64,000 nt of DNA, from the NCBI RefSeq assembly GCF_963526985.1, contig NZ_CAURPW010000003.1, positions 1 to 64,000 of the forward strand. The letters run 5' to 3'. This stretch comes from an uncultured Campylobacter sp. (GTDB lineage: Bacteria; Campylobacterota; Campylobacteria; Campylobacterales; Campylobacteraceae). The position numbers and the translations under genes are program-made. Under the pieces are notes generated by a model that saw only the letters and a list, made by a program, of their open reading frames with translations, made no database searches and was not told where the DNA came from. Positions 61,902-64,000 of the stretch are shown piece by piece (position 1 is the first letter of the stretch; every line of letters begins with the position of its first letter).

Positions 61902-63191
61902 TTATCTGCCTTTGTTTGTTTTATTTATCGGTAGCCGCAAGCTCGAGACGGCGCCGCTAGGGCCGTCCGTACGGTTTTTGATAGATACGGTTCCGCCTAG
62001 AGCCTGAGCCGCGCCCTTGGCCAAAAATAGCCCGAGTCCGGCTCCGCTTTTATCGCCGAAGCGCTTAAACGGCGCAAAAAGATCCTTGCTCTCGTCGATG
62101 CCGCAGCCCTCGTCTACGACCTCGATTATAAACTCGCCGTCGTTTAGAAAAGATCGCAGCGTAACGACCGAGCCGGCGGGGGAAAATTTGATCGCATTTT
62201 GGACGAAATTTTGGATAACGTGCGTCAAAAGCGTCGTTTGAAGAGTCATTTTTAGGCTAGAGGGCGCAAACTGGGTCGCTATATCCTTGCCTTCGCCGCG
62301 GGCTAAAATTTTAAAATTATTCGCCGACTGCTTCAAAAACTCGATGACGTCGGTAGGTACGGCCTCCTCAAACTGCGCGCCCTCCTGCCGCCCGATTTCC
62401 AAAATAGACCCGATCATTTTATTCATCTGATCGATGGCTTCGTTGTTATTTTTGAGCGTTTCTATATATTTTTCGCTCTCGCGCGGTTTTATTAGTGTGA
62501 CTTCGTTTTTGGTTTTCATTACTGCAAGCGGCGTTTTTAACTCGTGCGCGACGCCGACGAATAGCTCCTTTTGATAAAGTACGAAAGTCTGAATCCGCTC
62601 GATTAGGCGGTTTAAGCTTTTGCCTAGCGGCTTAAACTCCGGCGGTAGCTCCTCAAGGCTAATCGCCTGCAAAAATCTCTCGTTTAAATTCGTCATTTTT
62701 TTGCTTAAAATTTTAATCGGCACTAGTAGCATACGCGACAAAAATAGCGCATAAAAAAGCACTAGCAAAATAGAGGTAGCGTTTACGACGATGATATCGA
62801 TTAAAATTTGATTTATGAGCTTGCTTTGCTGCGTAGTTTCTTTAGTTAGCGCGATACTATCATCTTGCGTATAGGGATAAAACAGGGTCAGATAGCTCTT
62901 TTTGCCAAGGCTCTCGGTAATAAAATAAGGTGCTTTTGTCTCGCCTTTTACAAGCTTAACGCGCGTAGGACTATCGTTTAGCGTGGAATACTCGAAAGGA
63001 TTTTTAAGCCTAGCTAAATTTGCGCTCGTAGATAAAATTTTAGCTTCGTAAGCGAGCGATTGGGAGATGTTTTCGTAAATCGTAACCTTAATATACTGAT
63101 ATAAAAGGACGGAGATGATGAGAATTAGCATCGTAGAAGCCGATGCTAATTGCGCTATAAACCTAAGTCTTAGGCTTTTTTGGGAAAGCAA
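61902..63191 (-). CDS. Sensor histidine kinase
   Basis: Encodes 429 residues. Two membrane spans (about 13-33 and 132-152) enclose a periplasmic sensor region of about 95 residues. A HAMP-like linker leads to the H-box FVGVAHELKTPLAV with phospho-acceptor His216, then N-box FVQNAIKFSP, G1 VVDEGCGI and G2 GAGLGLFLAK. The gene overlaps the response regulator by 22 bases, so the two form a pair. The signal is unknown. Confidence 0.95.
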   Translation of the reverse strand: MLSQKSLRLRFIAQLASASTMLILIISVLLYQYIKVTIYENISQSLAYEAKILSTSANLARLKNPFEYSTLNDSPTRVKLVKGETKAPYFITESLGKKSYLTLFYPYTQDDSIALTKETTQQSKLINQILIDIIVVNATSILLVLFYALFLSRMLLVPIKILSKKMTNLNERFLQAISLEELPPEFKPLGKSLNRLIERIQTFVLYQKELFVGVAHELKTPLAVMKTKNEVTLIKPRESEKYIETLKNNNEAIDQMNKMIGSILEIGRQEGAQFEEAVPTDVIEFLKQSANNFKILARGEGKDIATQFAPSSLKMTLQTTLLTHVIQNFVQNAIKFSPAGSVVTLRSFLNDGEFIIEVVDEGCGIDESKDLFAPFKRFGDKSGAGLGLFLAKGAAQALGGTVSIKNRTDGPSGAVSSLRLPINKTNKGR

Positions 63192-63841
63192 AATCTATAC
63201 CCGCGTCTTCTGACCGTCTCGATAGTCGAGATATTTAGCGGCTTATCCATTTTTTGGCGGATTTGATTTATCGCTACTTCGATGACGTTTGGAGTTACTA
63301 GCTCAGGCTCCTCCCAGATCGCATCTAGCAGCTGCTCTTTGCTAACGATCTGATCGCTGTGACGCGCAAGGTGAGTTAGTACTTCAAACGGCTTGCCTTT
63401 TAGCTCGATATCTTGGCCTAGATATGTGATTTTCTCCTCGTCCGGATCGATGATTAGATCGTCTATCTTGATGACATTAGTGCCGCCGAAGCGCAAGCGA
63501 GCCTCGATCCTAGCGACTAAAACGTCAAAATCAAACGGCTTTTTGATGTAATCGTCTGCGCCGATTCTAAAGGCTTTTACTTCGCTTTCTTTATCGTCTT
63601 TTGCCGATATTACGACGACGGCGGTCCGCGGAGATTTGTGTTTTATTATGTTGATTAGATCTACGCCGTCTCCGTCGGGTAGCATCCAGTCGGTTAAAAC
63701 CAAGTCGTAATTTCTAATACCGATATAATACTCGGCATCCTTGAAATTCTCCGAGCTGTCGGTTTGATAACCAAACTCCTGCAAGCCCTCGGCAATGGTT
63801 TTGTTTAGAGTCACCTCATCTTCAACTATTAAAATTCTCAT
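63170..63841 (-). CDS. cosR: CosR/HsrA-family response regulator
   Basis: Encodes 223 residues. The receiver domain (1-115) has the acidic pocket at residues 7-9, phospho-acceptor Asp51 in LVLTDWMLPDGDG, Ser79 and Lys101. The OmpR-type winged helix (about 125-220) contains KGKPFEVLTHLARHSDQIVS and TPNVIEVAINQIRQKMDKPL, which by memory is nearly identical to H. pylori HsrA and C. jejuni CosR. Those orphan regulators lack a kinase and their Asp site is altered. Here the Asp and an adjacent kinase are both present. AAGGA precedes the ATG. Confidence 0.9.
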   Translation of the reverse strand: MRILIVEDEVTLNKTIAEGLQEFGYQTDSSENFKDAEYYIGIRNYDLVLTDWMLPDGDGVDLINIIKHKSPRTAVVVISAKDDKESEVKAFRIGADDYIKKPFDFDVLVARIEARLRFGGTNVIKIDDLIIDPDEEKITYLGQDIELKGKPFEVLTHLARHSDQIVSKEQLLDAIWEEPELVTPNVIEVAINQIRQKMDKPLNISTIETVRRRGYRFCFPKKA

Positions 63842-63914
63842 TTTTTTCCTTCTATGAAATTTGACGCGATTGTATCATAAATTAAGCGAAATTTCAAGAT
63901 ACTTTAAAAAAAAT

Positions 63915-64000
63915 TTAATATTTAAACTCAGCCCTTGCGCCTACCGTAGCATTTTTGACGATCTCGATTTTTAAAATTTCCATTTTTAAAAAGCTAAGCG
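63915..64000 (-). CDS. C-terminal end of an outer-membrane beta-barrel protein (partial)
   Basis: The last 86 bases read leftwards encode 27 residues ending NATVGARAEFKY, then TAA at 63917-63915. A closing strand that alternates hydrophobic residues and ends in Tyr is the usual C-terminus of a TonB-dependent receptor or porin. The gene starts beyond the window; its family cannot be fixed. The 73 bases to the regulator start hold its promoter. Confidence 0.5.
   Translation of the reverse strand, partial: LSFLKMEILKIEIVKNATVGARAEFKY

Noticed and set aside
1..64000. CRISPR arrays, rRNA or tRNA genes
   Set aside because: I saw no regularly spaced repeats with unique spacers and no cloverleaf apart from the tRNA-like end of tmRNA.

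Overview
The window is chromosomal DNA of an oral-type Campylobacter, most likely near C. showae, C. rectus, C. curvus or C. concisus; I cannot fix the species from sequence alone. The evidence is an epsilonproteobacterial tmRNA with the tag ANNVNYAPAYAKAA, a fumarate reductase operon in frdC-frdA-frdB order, a fused trpGD gene, a CosR/HsrA-type response regulator, and gene neighbourhoods I remember from C. jejuni (ruvB next to an AI-2E transporter; trpA followed by a CheX-like gene, fliN and a FliO-like gene). Base composition looks like the mid-40s percent GC. The hexamer AAATTT is strikingly common in and between genes.

Region 1 (1-7771) is the right part of an integrative phage-like element inserted at the 3' end of ssrA; its left end lies outside the window. 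From ssrA inwards it carries a tyrosine integrase, an unknown basic protein, an AlpA-like regulator, a tightly overlapping run of small unknown genes ending in a KilAC antirepressor, a rolling-circle-type replication initiator candidate and a PemK/MazF toxin without a visible antitoxin. A 1.1 kb gene-free segment with three iteron-like repeats, 10-bp phased repeats and palindromes follows, then a small HTH gene and two small unknown genes.

Region 2 (7772-18400) is core genome: ssrA, an Hpt-domain protein, panB, a Sel1 protein, ruvB, a lipoprotein, an AI-2E transporter, an OprD-like porin, a ClbS/DfsB protein and a TPR protein, with several long gene-poor gaps. Region 3 (18400-26300) holds fumarate reductase, lgt with a TorD-type chaperone, copper export (copA, copZ) and an acetyltransferase. 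Region 4 (26400-36200) has yebC, a cyclophilin, a DAACS dicarboxylate/amino acid symporter, pepT, a decayed Sel1 gene, dcuC, pepE and pncB. Together frdCAB, dcuC and the symporter point to fumarate/C4-dicarboxylate respiration, and the TorA-like reductase at 36778 adds N- or S-oxide respiration, probably matured by the TorD-type chaperone.

Region 5 (36700-46500) has the TorA-like enzyme, a small cluster of membrane proteins around an unusual eight-motif DnaJ-type zinc-finger protein with a peptidoglycan-binding-like tail, a DJ-1/PfpI protein, formate-tetrahydrofolate ligase and a T4 endonuclease V-like enzyme. Region 6 (46500-64000) has uvrA, a methyltransferase broken at a G6 tract, a TauE exporter, the trp genes (trpE, trpGD, trpF, trpB, trpA; no trpC here) with hairpins between them, flagellar genes (CheX-like, fliN, fliO-like), and a response regulator/kinase/exopolyphosphatase operon. 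The regulator is a CosR/HsrA relative, but with an intact phospho-acceptor Asp and an adjacent kinase. The last bases encode the C-terminus of an outer-membrane beta-barrel protein.
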